DNA of 62,183 bases from Pseudomonadota bacterium (lineage in GTDB: Bacteria > Pseudomonadota > Alphaproteobacteria > Acetobacterales > Acetobacteraceae): positions 1 through 62,183 of the forward strand of contig JABBNW010000004.1 of NCBI GenBank assembly GCA_019352115.1, in the 5' to 3' direction. A program made the translations under genes and the position numbers. Shown piece by piece: positions 26,801-35,015 of the stretch (positions are counted from its first letter, which is position 1; each line of letters starts with the position of its first letter). The notes under the pieces were generated by a model. The model made no database searches and was not told where the DNA came from. It was given only the letters and a program-made list of their open reading frames with translations.

Positions 26801-27307
26801 GGCATAGCGTGCAGCAAGGTCCAGCGCCGCGGCGTCCGCCGCCGCTTCCCAGGCGGCGACAGCGCGGGCGAAGCCGGCCTCGCTCAACGTCTCGCCCATG
26901 CGCGCGGCGAGATCGGCGGCCAGCGCGGAGCCGTCGAAGCCGGACGGGTCGGGGTATTTCTTCACCGCCTGGCGCTGCACGAACAGCCGCTTGCAGCGAT
27001 GGATCGGGTCGAGCGCGCGGGTTGTCGCCACCAGCGCGTCCAGCTCCGCCTCGACGCCGAACAATTTGCCCAGGAACGCGTCCAGCGCCGGGCCGAGCGC
27101 CACGACCAGGTCGGCCTCGTCCTTGGTCGCCACCGCCGCCGGTGCGGCGCGAGCGGCGAGCAGACGCGTGTGCAGCGCCGGATCCCGCGCCGCCACTTGA
27201 TCGAGGAACAAGGTGTCGAGCCGGATCAGCCCCTCGCGCGCAGCAAGGTCGGCAAACGTAAAACCGAAGCCGGGCAGGCGGGCTTCGGCACTCGGTCTTA
27301 GGTCCAT
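23846..27307 (-). CDS. Large FAD/Fe-S oxidoreductase fusion (GltD/DPYD-like plus PyrK/NfnA-like)
   Basis: A 1153-residue soluble protein. Residues 1-230 are helical and unassigned. A cysteine cluster follows (C245, C248, C256, C280, C320, C323, C327) like the Fe-S domain that precedes GltD or dihydropyrimidine dehydrogenase. A two-dinucleotide flavoprotein comes next: VLVVGLGPAGFTLTHHLLNDG near 383-403 for FAD and VVVIGGGLTAIDTATE near 560 for NAD(P)H. The last 320 residues resemble a ferredoxin reductase/PyrK module (RAFRPGQFYRLQNYE, ALVGGGLGNAVL) ending in C-x5-C-x2-C-x17-C, a likely [2Fe-2S] site. The combination recalls both subunits of NfnAB joined in one chain. Physiological partners unknown. 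Confidence 0.8.
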   Translation of the reverse strand: MDLRPSAEARLPGFGFTFADLAAREGLIRLDTLFLDQVAARDPALHTRLLAARAAPAAVATKDEADLVVALGPALDAFLGKLFGVEAELDALVATTRALDPIHRCKRLFVQRQAVKKYPDPSGFDGSALAADLAARMGETLSEAGFARAVAAWEAAADAAALDLAARYAAWAALTPAGHAAHAGGTLFHVPHRIDPAHLVPVETIMRDGVTMLRLPEADWRPRDGFALTDAGMGPQQALDQMNYCIWCHVQGKDSCSKGLPDRKTGGFQKSPFGVTLSGCPLDEKISEMHALRAEGAVLGAFAAIAVDNPMMAATGHRICNDCMKACIYQKQEPVDIPQAETSVLKDVLGLPWGFEIYSLLTRWNPLDIRRPLPRPDSGRKVLVVGLGPAGFTLTHHLLNDGHTVVAIDGLKIEPLGFDPTVPVRDVVALYENLDDRVMAGFGGVAEYGITVRWNKNYLKLVRLLLERRSGFAHFGGVRFGGTLTIDAAWEMGFDHIALCMGAGKPTVLDIPNGLARGVRAASDFLMALQLTGAAKRSSIANLQIRLPVVVIGGGLTAIDTATESLAYYVRQVEKFAARYDVLVAERGVAVVRAGWGEEQAAIADEFLAHAAAIAAERAAAAGEGRAPRLAALLDAWGGATIAYRRRLIDSPSYTLNHEEVAKALEEGVRFAEGLMPVAVDTDRFGHASAIRCAHADGSEATLPARAILVAAGTQPNTVLAREDGRITLDGRYFQALDEDGAPVRPERGFAKPDAADVLMHRAPDGRWISFFGDLHPSFFGNVVKAMGGAKRGYPVVSRRLAARPATEVSGPALIARCRDELTARVHAVHRLTPTIVEVVLRAPAAARAFRPGQFYRLQNYEVLAPRLAEPDGAGTVLGMEGLAMTGAWTDPARGLVSVIVLEMGGSSDLCALLTPGEPVVLMGPTGTPTEIHADTTVALVGGGLGNAVLFSIGAALRAAGTQVLYFAGYKRIADRYKVAEIERAADAIVWCCDEAPGFAPHPDRPQDRSFVGNIVEAMAAYGAGRLGSAAIPLGAAEHLIAIGSDRMMQAVGAARHGVLAPYLHPGHTAIGSINSPMQCMMKEVCAQCLQPQIDPVTGERTVVFSCFNQDQALDRVDFPALHERLGQNGVQERLTAHWIDRALRRLGLREAA

Positions 27308-27445
27308 CAGCGGCGGTGTCCATCTGTCCCGGGCGCGGCGCCGCCGGCGGCAGCAGGCCCACGCGCGCGCGGGACATGGGCGGAGCAGCGGGCGGGCGTC
27401 AAGCGCCCGCGTCGCCCCGTATGGGATGGCTGGGTTGCCGGCGGG

Positions 27446-28108
27446 TCAGCCGGCAGCAAGCCCGGTCCAGGGCTCGCCCCAATGATCGCCGTAGACGATC
27501 TCGGCCAGCGCGCCGCGGCCCACGGGACCGAAATGTCCCATCGGGTAGCCGATCGGCAGGATGGCGTAGGAGTGCACGCCCGGCGGCAGTCCCAGCGCGG
27601 CCTCCGCCTCCGCCTCGTACAGCAGGTGCCGCGTGGTCAGGGTCGACCCGAGCCCGAGGGCGCGCGCCGCCAGCAGCATGTTCTGCACCGCCGGGTAGAT
27701 CGACGCGCCGGACCAGCGGGTGGGTGTGGCGCTGCCCTCATCCAGGCAGGCGACAATCCAGACCGGGGCTTCGTGGAAATGCCGGGTCAGGTACTCGACC
27801 GCCCCGTGCTGGCGCTGGTAGCGTTCGGCGCTGACGCCGGGCGGCGGGGCGGCGGCGTGGTAGCGCGGGCCGATCACCTCGTCGAAGGCACGCTGATAAA
27901 GTTGCTGCACCGCGCGCTTGATTGCCGGGTCCTTGACCACCAGGAAGCGCCAGCGCTGCGTGTTGCCCCCGTTCGCCGCCGCGCTGCCGGCTTCCAGGAT
28001 GCGGCGGATGAGGTCGTCCGGCACGGGGTCGGGGCGCAGCCGGCGCATCGCACGGGTGGTGCGCATGATCTCGAAGACATCGGTGTCGGCCGCCGGCTGG
28101 TCCGTCAT
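27446..28108 (-). CDS. Nitroreductase family protein
   Basis: A 220-residue FMN-dependent nitroreductase-fold enzyme. RTTRAMRRLRPDPVPDDLIRRILEAGSAAANGGNTQRWRF (residues about 16-55) is the FMN phosphate-binding region, and LLAARALGLGSTLTT near 150 is the family's second signature. Such enzymes reduce nitro groups, quinones or enones with NAD(P)H, or serve in cofactor synthesis. ATG 28108 has a strong GGGGAGG six bases upstream. It lies 138 bp upstream of the large oxidoreductase on the same strand, too far to assert an operon. Confidence 0.9.
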   Translation of the reverse strand: MTDQPAADTDVFEIMRTTRAMRRLRPDPVPDDLIRRILEAGSAAANGGNTQRWRFLVVKDPAIKRAVQQLYQRAFDEVIGPRYHAAAPPPGVSAERYQRQHGAVEYLTRHFHEAPVWIVACLDEGSATPTRWSGASIYPAVQNMLLAARALGLGSTLTTRHLLYEAEAEAALGLPPGVHSYAILPIGYPMGHFGPVGRGALAEIVYGDHWGEPWTGLAAG

Positions 28109-28154
28109 TTTTTCCTCCCCCGTTTGCCGCCCTGCGCGGCACGAGGGGAGCAGG

Positions 28155-28373
28155 CTACACCATGCGCGCCTGGTCCGCCTCTCCCGCCGACGCGACGGGT
28201 CGCGCACCGGCCGGCAGGGGCTGCGGCGGAAGATCGACAGGGGAATCCGGGGCAATGTCCGACGGGGCGAGGCCGGTCGCAGCCGTCCCGCCCGCCGCGT
28301 CCACCCGGGCGGCGGGGCCGCGCACCAGCAGTTCGTGGCCCAGTGCGAAGCGGCGATAATCGTGCGGGCTCAT
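28155..28373 (-). CDS. Small hypothetical protein (72 residues)
   Basis: A 72-residue frame beginning MSPHDYRRFALGHELLVRG, with GGAGCAGG properly spaced upstream of the ATG at 28373. The rest is rich in alanine, proline and acidic residues and looks disordered. It ends 46 bp before the nitroreductase start on the same strand and is divergent from the PrpE-like gene. Support is only the ribosome site, position and the non-random N-terminus; it could be spurious. Confidence 0.4.
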   Translation of the reverse strand: MSPHDYRRFALGHELLVRGPAARVDAAGGTAATGLAPSDIAPDSPVDLPPQPLPAGARPVASAGEADQARMV

Positions 28374-28572
28374 GCGCCTGCTCCAGTCTCTGACAGTGGC
28401 GAGTGAACACGGAGAGTGTGACCAGAACAAGGCCGACGTGTACACGATACGGCGATGCGCCCAGAGGGCGGCGCATAGGGAGGCACATAGGGAGAGGAAG
28501 ACGGGCGGGATGGTTGCCGCCGCTGCCCCCCGGCGCGATGCTGGCCGCAACGCAGGGAGGGAGGCCCCGACG

Positions 28573-30465
28573 ATGACCGCACCCGCATCCCGCTATCCGA
28601 CCGCCTACGCCGCCTGGCGGCGCGACCCCCCAGCGTGGTGGGCGGATGCCGCGCAAGGGATCACCTGGGACCGCCCCTGGGACCGCGTCTTCGACCCCGA
28701 TGCCGGCCCGTACGGAAGCTGGTTCCCCGGCGCGCGCCTGAACACCTGCTTCAACTGCCTCGATCGCCATGTCGCCGCCGGCCGCGGCGCGCAGCCCGCG
28801 CTAGTCTGGGACAGCGCGATGGAAGGCCGGGTGGAGACCTTGACCTACGCGACCCTGTTGGCGCGGGTGGCGAAATTCGCCGGCGCGCTGGCCGCCCTCG
28901 GGGTGCAGGTCGGCGACCGGGTGGTGATCTACATGCCGATGGTGCCGGAGGCGGCGATCGCGATGCTCGCCTGCGCCCGTCTGGGGGCGATCCATTCGGT
29001 CGTGTTCGGCGGCTTCGCTGCCGCCGAGCTGGCCGCACGCATCGCCGACGCACGGCCCAAGGTGATCGTTTCGGCATCGTGCGGTCTGGAACCGGGCCGG
29101 ACGGTCGCCTACAAGCCGCTGCTCGATACCGCCATCGCGCTGTCGCCGCACCGGCCGGACGCCTGCCTGATCCTGCAACGTGCCGCGCTGCACGCCGAGC
29201 TGACGCCGGGCCGCGACCATGATTTCCGCGCCGCCGAGGCCGCTGCCGCGCCGCATCCGCCGGTGTCCGTCGCGGCCACCGATCCGTTGTACATCCTTTA
29301 CACCTCCGGCACGACCGGCAGGCCCAAGGGCGTCGTGCGCGACAACGGCGGCCACGCGGTGGCGCTGTGGACCTCGATGGCCATGATCTACGGGCTGGAC
29401 GCGGGGGAGATGTTCTGGACCGCCTCCGACGTGGGCTGGGTGGTCGGGCACAGCTATATCGTCTACGCACCGTTGCTGCGCGGCTGCACCTCGTTGATGT
29501 ACGAGGGCAAGCCGGTCGGAACGCCGGACGCCGGCGCGTTCTGGCGGGTGATCGCGCAGCACAAGGTGAAGGTTCTGTTCACCGCGCCGACCGCACTGCG
29601 CGCGATCAAGCAGCGCGATCCCGACGGCGCGCTGCTGGCCCGGCACGACCTGTCGTCGTTGCAGGCGCTGTATCTCGCCGGCGAGCGCTGCGATCCGCCC
29701 ACCGCGCTGTGGGCGGCGGGACTGCTGGGGCGGCCGGTGGTGGATCATTGGTGGCAGACCGAAACGGGTTGGCCGATCACCGCCGGATTCCGCGGCTATG
29801 GGCTGTTCCCGTTCAAACCTGGCTCCGGCGGCCGCCCCTGCCCTGGCTACGACCTGCACGCGCTCGATGACGCCGGCACGCCGGTGGCGGCCGGGGTCAC
29901 CGGCAATCTGGCGCTGCGCCTGCCGCTGCCGCCGGGCTGCGCGCCCACCTTGTGGGGTGACGATCCGGGCTACCGGCGCGCCTACCTCGCCGATTTCCCC
30001 GGGTACTACCGCACCGGGGACGCCGGCAGCATCGATGCGGACGGCGATGTGTGGGTGATGGGGCGCACCGATGACATCATCAACGTCGCCGGCCACCGGC
30101 TGTCCACCGGAGCGATGGAGGAGGTGCTCGCCGCGCATCCGGACGTCGCGGAATGCGCGGTGGTGGGCGCCGCCGATCCGGTGAAGGGCCAGGCACCGCT
30201 CGGCCTCGTGGTGCTGAAGGCGGGCGTGGTGCGCGACGAGGCCGTCGTGGCGGCGGAACTGGTGGCCCTGGTGCGCGAGCGGATCGGTCCTGTGGCCGCA
30301 TTCCGGGACGCGCTTGTCGTGCAGCGGCTGCCGAAGACCCGGTCAGGCAAGATCCTGCGCGCGACGATCCGCGCGCTGGCCGACGGGCAGACGCCGGTCG
30401 TGCCGGCGACGATCGAGGATCCGGCAGCGATCGACGAGATCGCGACGGTCCTGGCACGGGGGTGA
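28573..30465 (+). CDS. prpE: Propionyl-CoA synthetase-like AMP-forming acyl-CoA ligase
   Basis: A 630-residue acetyl/propionyl-CoA synthetase homologue (usual length about 630). The ATP-binding loop YTSGTTGRPKGVV sits near residue 240; SDVGWVVGHSYIVYAPLLRG and DHWWQTETGWPI follow, the latter being closer to PrpE than to acetate synthetases. The C-terminal LPKTRSGKILRATIR contains the lysine that is acetylated to switch off these enzymes. It should convert propionate or a similar short acid to its CoA ester in the cytoplasm. GGGAGGGAGG precedes ATG 28573. No methylcitrate genes are adjacent. Confidence 0.88.
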   Translation: MTAPASRYPTAYAAWRRDPPAWWADAAQGITWDRPWDRVFDPDAGPYGSWFPGARLNTCFNCLDRHVAAGRGAQPALVWDSAMEGRVETLTYATLLARVAKFAGALAALGVQVGDRVVIYMPMVPEAAIAMLACARLGAIHSVVFGGFAAAELAARIADARPKVIVSASCGLEPGRTVAYKPLLDTAIALSPHRPDACLILQRAALHAELTPGRDHDFRAAEAAAAPHPPVSVAATDPLYILYTSGTTGRPKGVVRDNGGHAVALWTSMAMIYGLDAGEMFWTASDVGWVVGHSYIVYAPLLRGCTSLMYEGKPVGTPDAGAFWRVIAQHKVKVLFTAPTALRAIKQRDPDGALLARHDLSSLQALYLAGERCDPPTALWAAGLLGRPVVDHWWQTETGWPITAGFRGYGLFPFKPGSGGRPCPGYDLHALDDAGTPVAAGVTGNLALRLPLPPGCAPTLWGDDPGYRRAYLADFPGYYRTGDAGSIDADGDVWVMGRTDDIINVAGHRLSTGAMEEVLAAHPDVAECAVVGAADPVKGQAPLGLVVLKAGVVRDEAVVAAELVALVRERIGPVAAFRDALVVQRLPKTRSGKILRATIRALADGQTPVVPATIEDPAAIDEIATVLARG

Positions 30466-30515
30466 GCCGCGCGCTCCGCCGGGGCGATCCCGCACTGGGG
30501 GAACGGGCGCATCCC

Positions 30516-30980
30516 TCATGGCCGGCCCTCGCGATGATAGGGATGTCCGGCGGCGATCGCGCGGGCGCGATAGATCTGCTCGGCCAGCATCGCGCGGGCC
30601 AGGAAATGCGGCCAGGTCAGCCGCCCGAGCGACAGCGCGTAATCCGCGCGCGCCAGCACCGTCGCGTCCAACCCCTCCGCGCCGCCGATCAGGAACGCCA
30701 CCGGCCGGCCGCACGCCAGCCACCGATCCAACAGCCCCGCCAGCGCCGCACTGTCCGGCGCCGCGCCGCCGGGATCGAGCGCCACCGCGAAGGCCCCGGC
30801 CGGCAGGGCAGAGAGCAGCGCCGCGCTCTCCCGCCGCTTCACCTCCGCGCCGGCGCCGCGCGCTTCGGGAAGCTCGGTCAGGATCGGGGTCGGGCGGATG
30901 CGCGCGGCGTAGCGGGCGAACAAGGCTGCCTCCGGCGCCTCGCGCAGCCGACCGATCGCGATCACGTGCAGGGCGGGCAT
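30516..30980 (-). CDS. rlmH: 23S rRNA pseudouridine-1915 N3-methyltransferase RlmH
   Basis: A 154-residue SPOUT methyltransferase. The start [28 protein letters not shown], the SAM-binding trefoil-knot region FLIGGAEGL (residues about 98-106) and [23 protein letters not shown], and the conserved C-terminal YHREGRP identify RlmH, which methylates pseudouridine 1915 in helix 69 of 23S rRNA on intact 70S ribosomes. In many alphaproteobacteria it follows rsfS; here no rsfS or nadD is adjacent. It converges with the prpE-like gene. Confidence 0.95.
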   Translation of the reverse strand: MPALHVIAIGRLREAPEAALFARYAARIRPTPILTELPEARGAGAEVKRRESAALLSALPAGAFAVALDPGGAAPDSAALAGLLDRWLACGRPVAFLIGGAEGLDATVLARADYALSLGRLTWPHFLARAMLAEQIYRARAIAAGHPYHREGRP

Positions 30981-31257
30981 CGGCGGGGTCCCGGATCGGT
31001 GGTGCACCCGGCAGCGGCAGAGCCTGCAACCAGGCCGTCGGACACGACCGCGGCCAGCAGGCTGCAATTTCGGGAGCGCCGGTATGGTAGCCGGCCTGGC
31101 GCCCCGCGCAACGCCGCGCGATCCGCCCGGTCATGGCCCCCGCCGCGTCCTTACGGGTCCGGCCCGATGTGCCGAACCCGTATCAATGATGTGCCGCTTT
31201 CCCCTTCGCTCCCTCCGTCATCGCCGGCGATCGCCGCCCGTCATTGCCCCGGCCCCG

Positions 31258-32910
31258 TCATTGCCCCGGCATGGCGAATATCTGGCTCGGCTTCGCGCTG
31301 AACGGCCGCTCCCGCCGCAACCGCCCGACCATCGCCTCCACATGGGGCGCCGCGCCGCAGAACAGTTCGAACTGGCGCGCGTTCACCGCAAGCCCGGCAC
31401 GTTCGCACACCGCCGCAAGGGCTGCGCGGCGCGCGGGCGTCACGTCGGCCGGCTCCGGATCGGGCACCGCCGGCAGCGCAAGCGGCGCCGCCGCGGGATC
31501 GAGGATCGGCCGGCGCGATCGCCACGGGGTCGCGGCCTCGTAGGCATGGGCCACGCGCAGCACGGTTGCCTCGTCGAACGGCCGGCCGGTGACCTGCATC
31601 GCCAGCGGCAGCCCGGCCGCGGTGAAGCCGATGCACTGCGCGAGCGCCGGCGCGCCGGTCACGTTGAACGGCGTCGCGAGCGATGGCTTGCGCCAGAAAT
31701 CGAGCGTCCGCCAGGCATCGAGCCGCGCCGCCGGCCCCGGTCCCGCCGTCACCAGCACGTCGTGGCGCGCATAGAGCGGTGCCATCTCCGCGATCATCAC
31801 CCGCCGCTCGCGGGTCGATTGCACATAGTCGCTGCCGGTGATCAGCAGCGCGGCGAGCGAGCGGCCGAGGAAATCCTCCCCGAAATCGCCGAGCCGGGTG
31901 CGCAGCGCCGGTTCGTGCACCGCATAGAGTTCGCTCTCGGCGCCCACGATCTTGACATCGCCGTAATCCCGCGCGGGGCGGATGGACGCCTCCTCCACCA
32001 CCGCACCGAGCCCGCGCAATACGTCGAGGGCCGCCTCCATCGCCGCGTGGACGGCGGGTGCCACCGTGATGTCCCGCTCGTACAGGTGGCGCAGCACGCC
32101 CACGCGCAGGCCGCGAATATCGCCGCTCAGCGCCGCCGCGTAGTCGGGCACCGGGCAATCGGCGCTGGCGGGATCGGCCGGATCGTGCCCGGCGATCGCC
32201 CCCAGCAGCAGCGCGCAATCGGCGACCGTCCAGGCCATCGGCCCGGCGTGGTCGTAGCTGAAGGAATTGGTCCAGACGCCGGCGCGGCTGACCCGCCCGT
32301 AGGTCGGCTTCAGCCCGACGATGCCGCACAGCGCGGCGGGATTGCGGATCGACCCGCCGGTATCGCTGCCGAGCGCACCCAGCACCAGCCCCGCCGCCAC
32401 GCCCGCGCCCGAACCGCTGGACGATCCGCCGGTCGCGTGATCGCGCGCCCAGGGATTGCGCGCCGGCGGCCAGGGCAGGTCGAAGGATGGCCCGCCATGG
32501 GCGAATTCATGCGTGGCGAGCTTGCCGAGCAGCACCGCCCCGGCGCGGTCCAGCAACCGCACCGTCGTCGCATCGAAATCGGGCACGAAATCGGCGCGCG
32601 TGCGCGAATGCCCGGTCGTGCGGATGCCCTTGGTGCAATAGATGTCCTTGAGGCCGATCGGAATGCCGTGCAGAGGCCCGCGATAGCGGCCGGCCATGAT
32701 CTCCGCTTCCGCCGCCCGCGCCTGATCGCGTGCGCGATCCGCCGTGACCAGCAGGAATGCGTTCAGTTGCGGATCGATCGCGGCGATCCGGTCGAGCAGC
32801 GCGTCGGTCAGCTCCACCGGCGAAAGCTGCCGGCGCGCGATCAGCCCAGCGGCCTGCGCGATCGACAGGAAATGCAGCTCCGTGGGCAACCCGCCCGTAT
32901 CTGCGTTCAT
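31258..32910 (-). CDS. Amidase signature family hydrolase
   Basis: A 550-residue amidase. The Ser-cisSer-Lys triad is visible: lysine in GIPIGLKDIY (about residue 88), the GGSSSGSG loop at about 161-168, and the nucleophile serine in GSDTGGSIRNPAA near 187. The core aligns with GatA- and allophanate-hydrolase-type amidases; the C-terminal 90 residues (after SRRPILDP) form an extra helical tail. It begins 13 bp after rutA on the same strand, so a shared transcript is expected and the substrate may be an amide or ureide from pyrimidine breakdown. The last codons overlap a direct repeat of a CCCGTCATTGCCCCGG motif. Confidence 0.9.
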   Translation of the reverse strand: MNADTGGLPTELHFLSIAQAAGLIARRQLSPVELTDALLDRIAAIDPQLNAFLLVTADRARDQARAAEAEIMAGRYRGPLHGIPIGLKDIYCTKGIRTTGHSRTRADFVPDFDATTVRLLDRAGAVLLGKLATHEFAHGGPSFDLPWPPARNPWARDHATGGSSSGSGAGVAAGLVLGALGSDTGGSIRNPAALCGIVGLKPTYGRVSRAGVWTNSFSYDHAGPMAWTVADCALLLGAIAGHDPADPASADCPVPDYAAALSGDIRGLRVGVLRHLYERDITVAPAVHAAMEAALDVLRGLGAVVEEASIRPARDYGDVKIVGAESELYAVHEPALRTRLGDFGEDFLGRSLAALLITGSDYVQSTRERRVMIAEMAPLYARHDVLVTAGPGPAARLDAWRTLDFWRKPSLATPFNVTGAPALAQCIGFTAAGLPLAMQVTGRPFDEATVLRVAHAYEAATPWRSRRPILDPAAAPLALPAVPDPEPADVTPARRAALAAVCERAGLAVNARQFELFCGAAPHVEAMVGRLRRERPFSAKPSQIFAMPGQ

Positions 32911-32923
32911 CGCGGCGTCCCCC

Positions 32924-34003
32924 TCAGGCAGCGGCCAGCACGCCGGCGCGGCTGCGCATCAGCGGCTGGATCCGGGTGCCGAACTGCTCCATCCCGATCT
33001 CGAAATCGTCGAACGCGAGCATCGCGCCACGCACGCCCGGAAGCGCGCCGATCGTATCGAGCAGCCGGGCGACGGTGGCATAGGAGCCGATCAAGGTCGG
33101 CATGTGGGTGGGCAACTGGTTCTCCGGCCGCAGAAACCGTTCCGCAGTAGAATTCACCTCGGCGTTCGCGTCCGCCCCCGCCTGGGCGCGGCGCCAGGCC
33201 AGCGCCTCGTGGTCGGTGCTGGCCTTGTAATGCTCCCATTTCGCCATCGCAGCGGCATCGGTTTCATCGGCGATCACCATCACGAGCACCAGCGCGCCGA
33301 CATCGCGACCGGTGGTCGCGACCGCCGAGTTGAAACGGTCGAGGTTCGGCACCGCCTGCGCGGGATCGTTGCGCCCAGTGCCGCTTACGAAGTTGAAGTC
33401 GCCATATTCGGCCGCGAAGCGCATGCCGCGTTCGCTCTGCCCGGCGCAGATCAGCGGAATCCGGACCGAGGGAAGCGGGCTCAGTCGGCAGTCCTGCATG
33501 CGGAAGAAGCTGCCCTGGAAGTCGGACCGACCGTCGGTCCACAACGCCCGCATCACCTGCACGTATTCGGCGCAGTAATCGTAGCGGCGGGCGAAATGCG
33601 CCTCCCCCGGCCACAGGCCCATCTGCTCGTATTCCGCCTTCTGCCAGCCGGAGACGATGTTCACCCCGAAGCGGCCGCCGGAGATGGAATCGATGGTGAC
33701 CGCCATGCGCGCGGCGAGCGCCGGCGGCAGGGTCAGCACCGCGACCGAGGCGAACAGCCGGATGCGCGAGGTCACCGCCGCAAGCCCTGCCATGAGGGTG
33801 AAGGATTCCAGGTTGTGGTCCCAGTACTCGCTCGGTCCGCCGAAGCCGCGCAGCTTGATCATGGAAAGGGCGAAGTCGAGCCCGAAATGCTCCGCCCGCT
33901 GGGTGATCCGGCGATTGAGGTCGAAGCTCGGCTTGTATTGCGGCGACGTCGTGGAGATCAGCCACCCGTTGTTGCCGATGGGGATGAACACGCCGATCTG
34001 CAT
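32924..34003 (-). CDS. rutA: Pyrimidine monooxygenase RutA
   Basis: A 359-residue flavin-dependent monooxygenase closely resembling RutA, which opens the uracil ring with FMNH2 and oxygen to give ureidoacrylate peracid. The start [18 protein letters not shown], the segments [13 protein letters not shown] and [14 protein letters not shown], and [11 protein letters not shown] are all RutA-like. ATG 34003 matches the RutA N-terminus; an upstream in-frame ATG would add 20 unrelated residues. No rutB, C, D, E, F or G gene is present nearby; instead an amidase gene follows. An FMN reductase must be supplied from elsewhere. Confidence 0.9.
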   Translation of the reverse strand: MQIGVFIPIGNNGWLISTTSPQYKPSFDLNRRITQRAEHFGLDFALSMIKLRGFGGPSEYWDHNLESFTLMAGLAAVTSRIRLFASVAVLTLPPALAARMAVTIDSISGGRFGVNIVSGWQKAEYEQMGLWPGEAHFARRYDYCAEYVQVMRALWTDGRSDFQGSFFRMQDCRLSPLPSVRIPLICAGQSERGMRFAAEYGDFNFVSGTGRNDPAQAVPNLDRFNSAVATTGRDVGALVLVMVIADETDAAAMAKWEHYKASTDHEALAWRRAQAGADANAEVNSTAERFLRPENQLPTHMPTLIGSYATVARLLDTIGALPGVRGAMLAFDDFEIGMEQFGTRIQPLMRSRAGVLAAA

Positions 34004-34161
34004 CGTCTTGCGCCCTCTGCTGCGGTGCAGCGAGGAGTTAAGGATGGCGCGGAGAACAGGCAAGGATAATCGTAAAATGCTGTGAATATGGGCAAAAGAC
34101 TACGCGACGGGCAGGCGCGGGAATAGGGCTTCGCGGCCGACTACGCCGCCCCAACCCGCTT

Positions 34162-34238
34162 TGGTGCGCCCGGCAGGACTCGAACCTGCAACCAAGCCGT
34201 TATGAGCGGCCAGCTCTAACCAGTTGAGCTACGGGCGC
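34162..34238 (-). tRNA. tRNA with CAT anticodon, probably tRNA-Ile2 (lysidine-modified)
   Basis: A complete 77-nt cloverleaf on the minus strand with encoded CCA. Acceptor GCGCCCG pairs with CGGGCGC; the anticodon loop is CTCATAA, so the anticodon is CAT; the T arm is GCAGG-TTCGAGT-CCTGC. CAT occurs in initiator Met, elongator Met and the minor Ile tRNA whose C34 becomes lysidine. The C1-type mismatch of initiators is absent. Consecutive C4-G69 and C5-G68 pairs, known TilS identity elements, and an Ile2-like variable region favour tRNA-Ile2 over elongator Met. Confidence 0.9.
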
Positions 34239-34304
34239 ATGGCCACCGCATGTGCCCCGGGACGCGCGGGCACGCAAGCGAAACCCCGGATCACGCCGGC
34301 ACGC

Positions 34305-35012
34305 CTATCCATGACCGGCGGGCGGCGGCGCAACGCGAACGATGCCGCCGGCCGGCGCACCGCCAGGCGCCGGCGGTACCAGGTTGATCGCGAACAACGC
34401 CACCACCAGCAGGGCGAACGCGATCGCGCTATTGCGCAGGCATTTCTGCGCATTGGAAAGATGCAGGAACCGCCAGGTGTTCAGGATTGTCGCGGTCCGG
34501 TAGTTCAACAGGGTCCGGAGCGTGAGGGCACGCACGATGTCGTCGGCCCCTCCCGCCGCCTGCATGATCTCCCGCAGCTCCGTCGAACCGACGGTTGGGT
34601 AGCCCAGCCCGCCGATGCTGCGCAGCGCGCTGATCGTCAGCAGTACGGTCTGGATCACGAGGTATAACGCAAGCCCGGCCAACACCGCGCCACGCCAGCC
34701 GGCAAACATGCCGAGGTGGCCGAGCGCCGCCCCGCCCAACGACAGGAGCGCACTCAGGAACGCCTGCGCCACCAACAGGCCCTGCCCGCGCGACAGGATC
34801 GACTCCTGGCGTGCCCGCTCGGTAGCGAAATGATCCTTCGCCTGCGCGTGGATCAGATCGGCGCTGTCCCGCGGCAGCAACCGCAACGCCGCGCTCAGCC
34901 CCGCGGTGTTGGCGATGTAGGTGGGGTTGGCCTCGGCCGCGTTGAGATAGCGCCGGTTGTCCGCGGCCGCGAGCGACAGCGGGAACAAGACGGCAAGGAT
35001 GCGCCGGCACAT
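34305..35012 (-). CDS. Membrane protein of the putative graspetide cassette
   Basis: A 235-residue protein with a short hydrophobic N-terminus (MCRRILAVLFPLSLAAA), a charged helical region (residues about 20-75), hydrophobic segments at about 83-127 (LLVAQAFLSALLSLGGAALG and WRGAVLAGLALYLVIQTVLL) and another at about 195-213 before a proline/glycine-rich tail. No transporter motif was recognised, and it is not an ABC or peptidase-containing exporter. It starts 3 bp after the ATP-grasp gene, so it is almost certainly co-expressed with precursor and ligase. A role in export, anchoring or immunity of the modified peptide is inference only. Confidence 0.7.
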   Translation of the reverse strand: MCRRILAVLFPLSLAAADNRRYLNAAEANPTYIANTAGLSAALRLLPRDSADLIHAQAKDHFATERARQESILSRGQGLLVAQAFLSALLSLGGAALGHLGMFAGWRGAVLAGLALYLVIQTVLLTISALRSIGGLGYPTVGSTELREIMQAAGGADDIVRALTLRTLLNYRTATILNTWRFLHLSNAQKCLRNSAIAFALLVVALFAINLVPPAPGGAPAGGIVRVAPPPAGHG

Positions 35013-35015
35013 CCC

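Noticed and set aside
23894-27301. A 1135-codon open frame on the plus strand
   Set aside because: It is the antisense of the large oxidoreductase gene; its product is a histidine/arginine-rich low-complexity chain typical of reverse frames in very GC-rich DNA, while the minus strand shows cofactor motifs.
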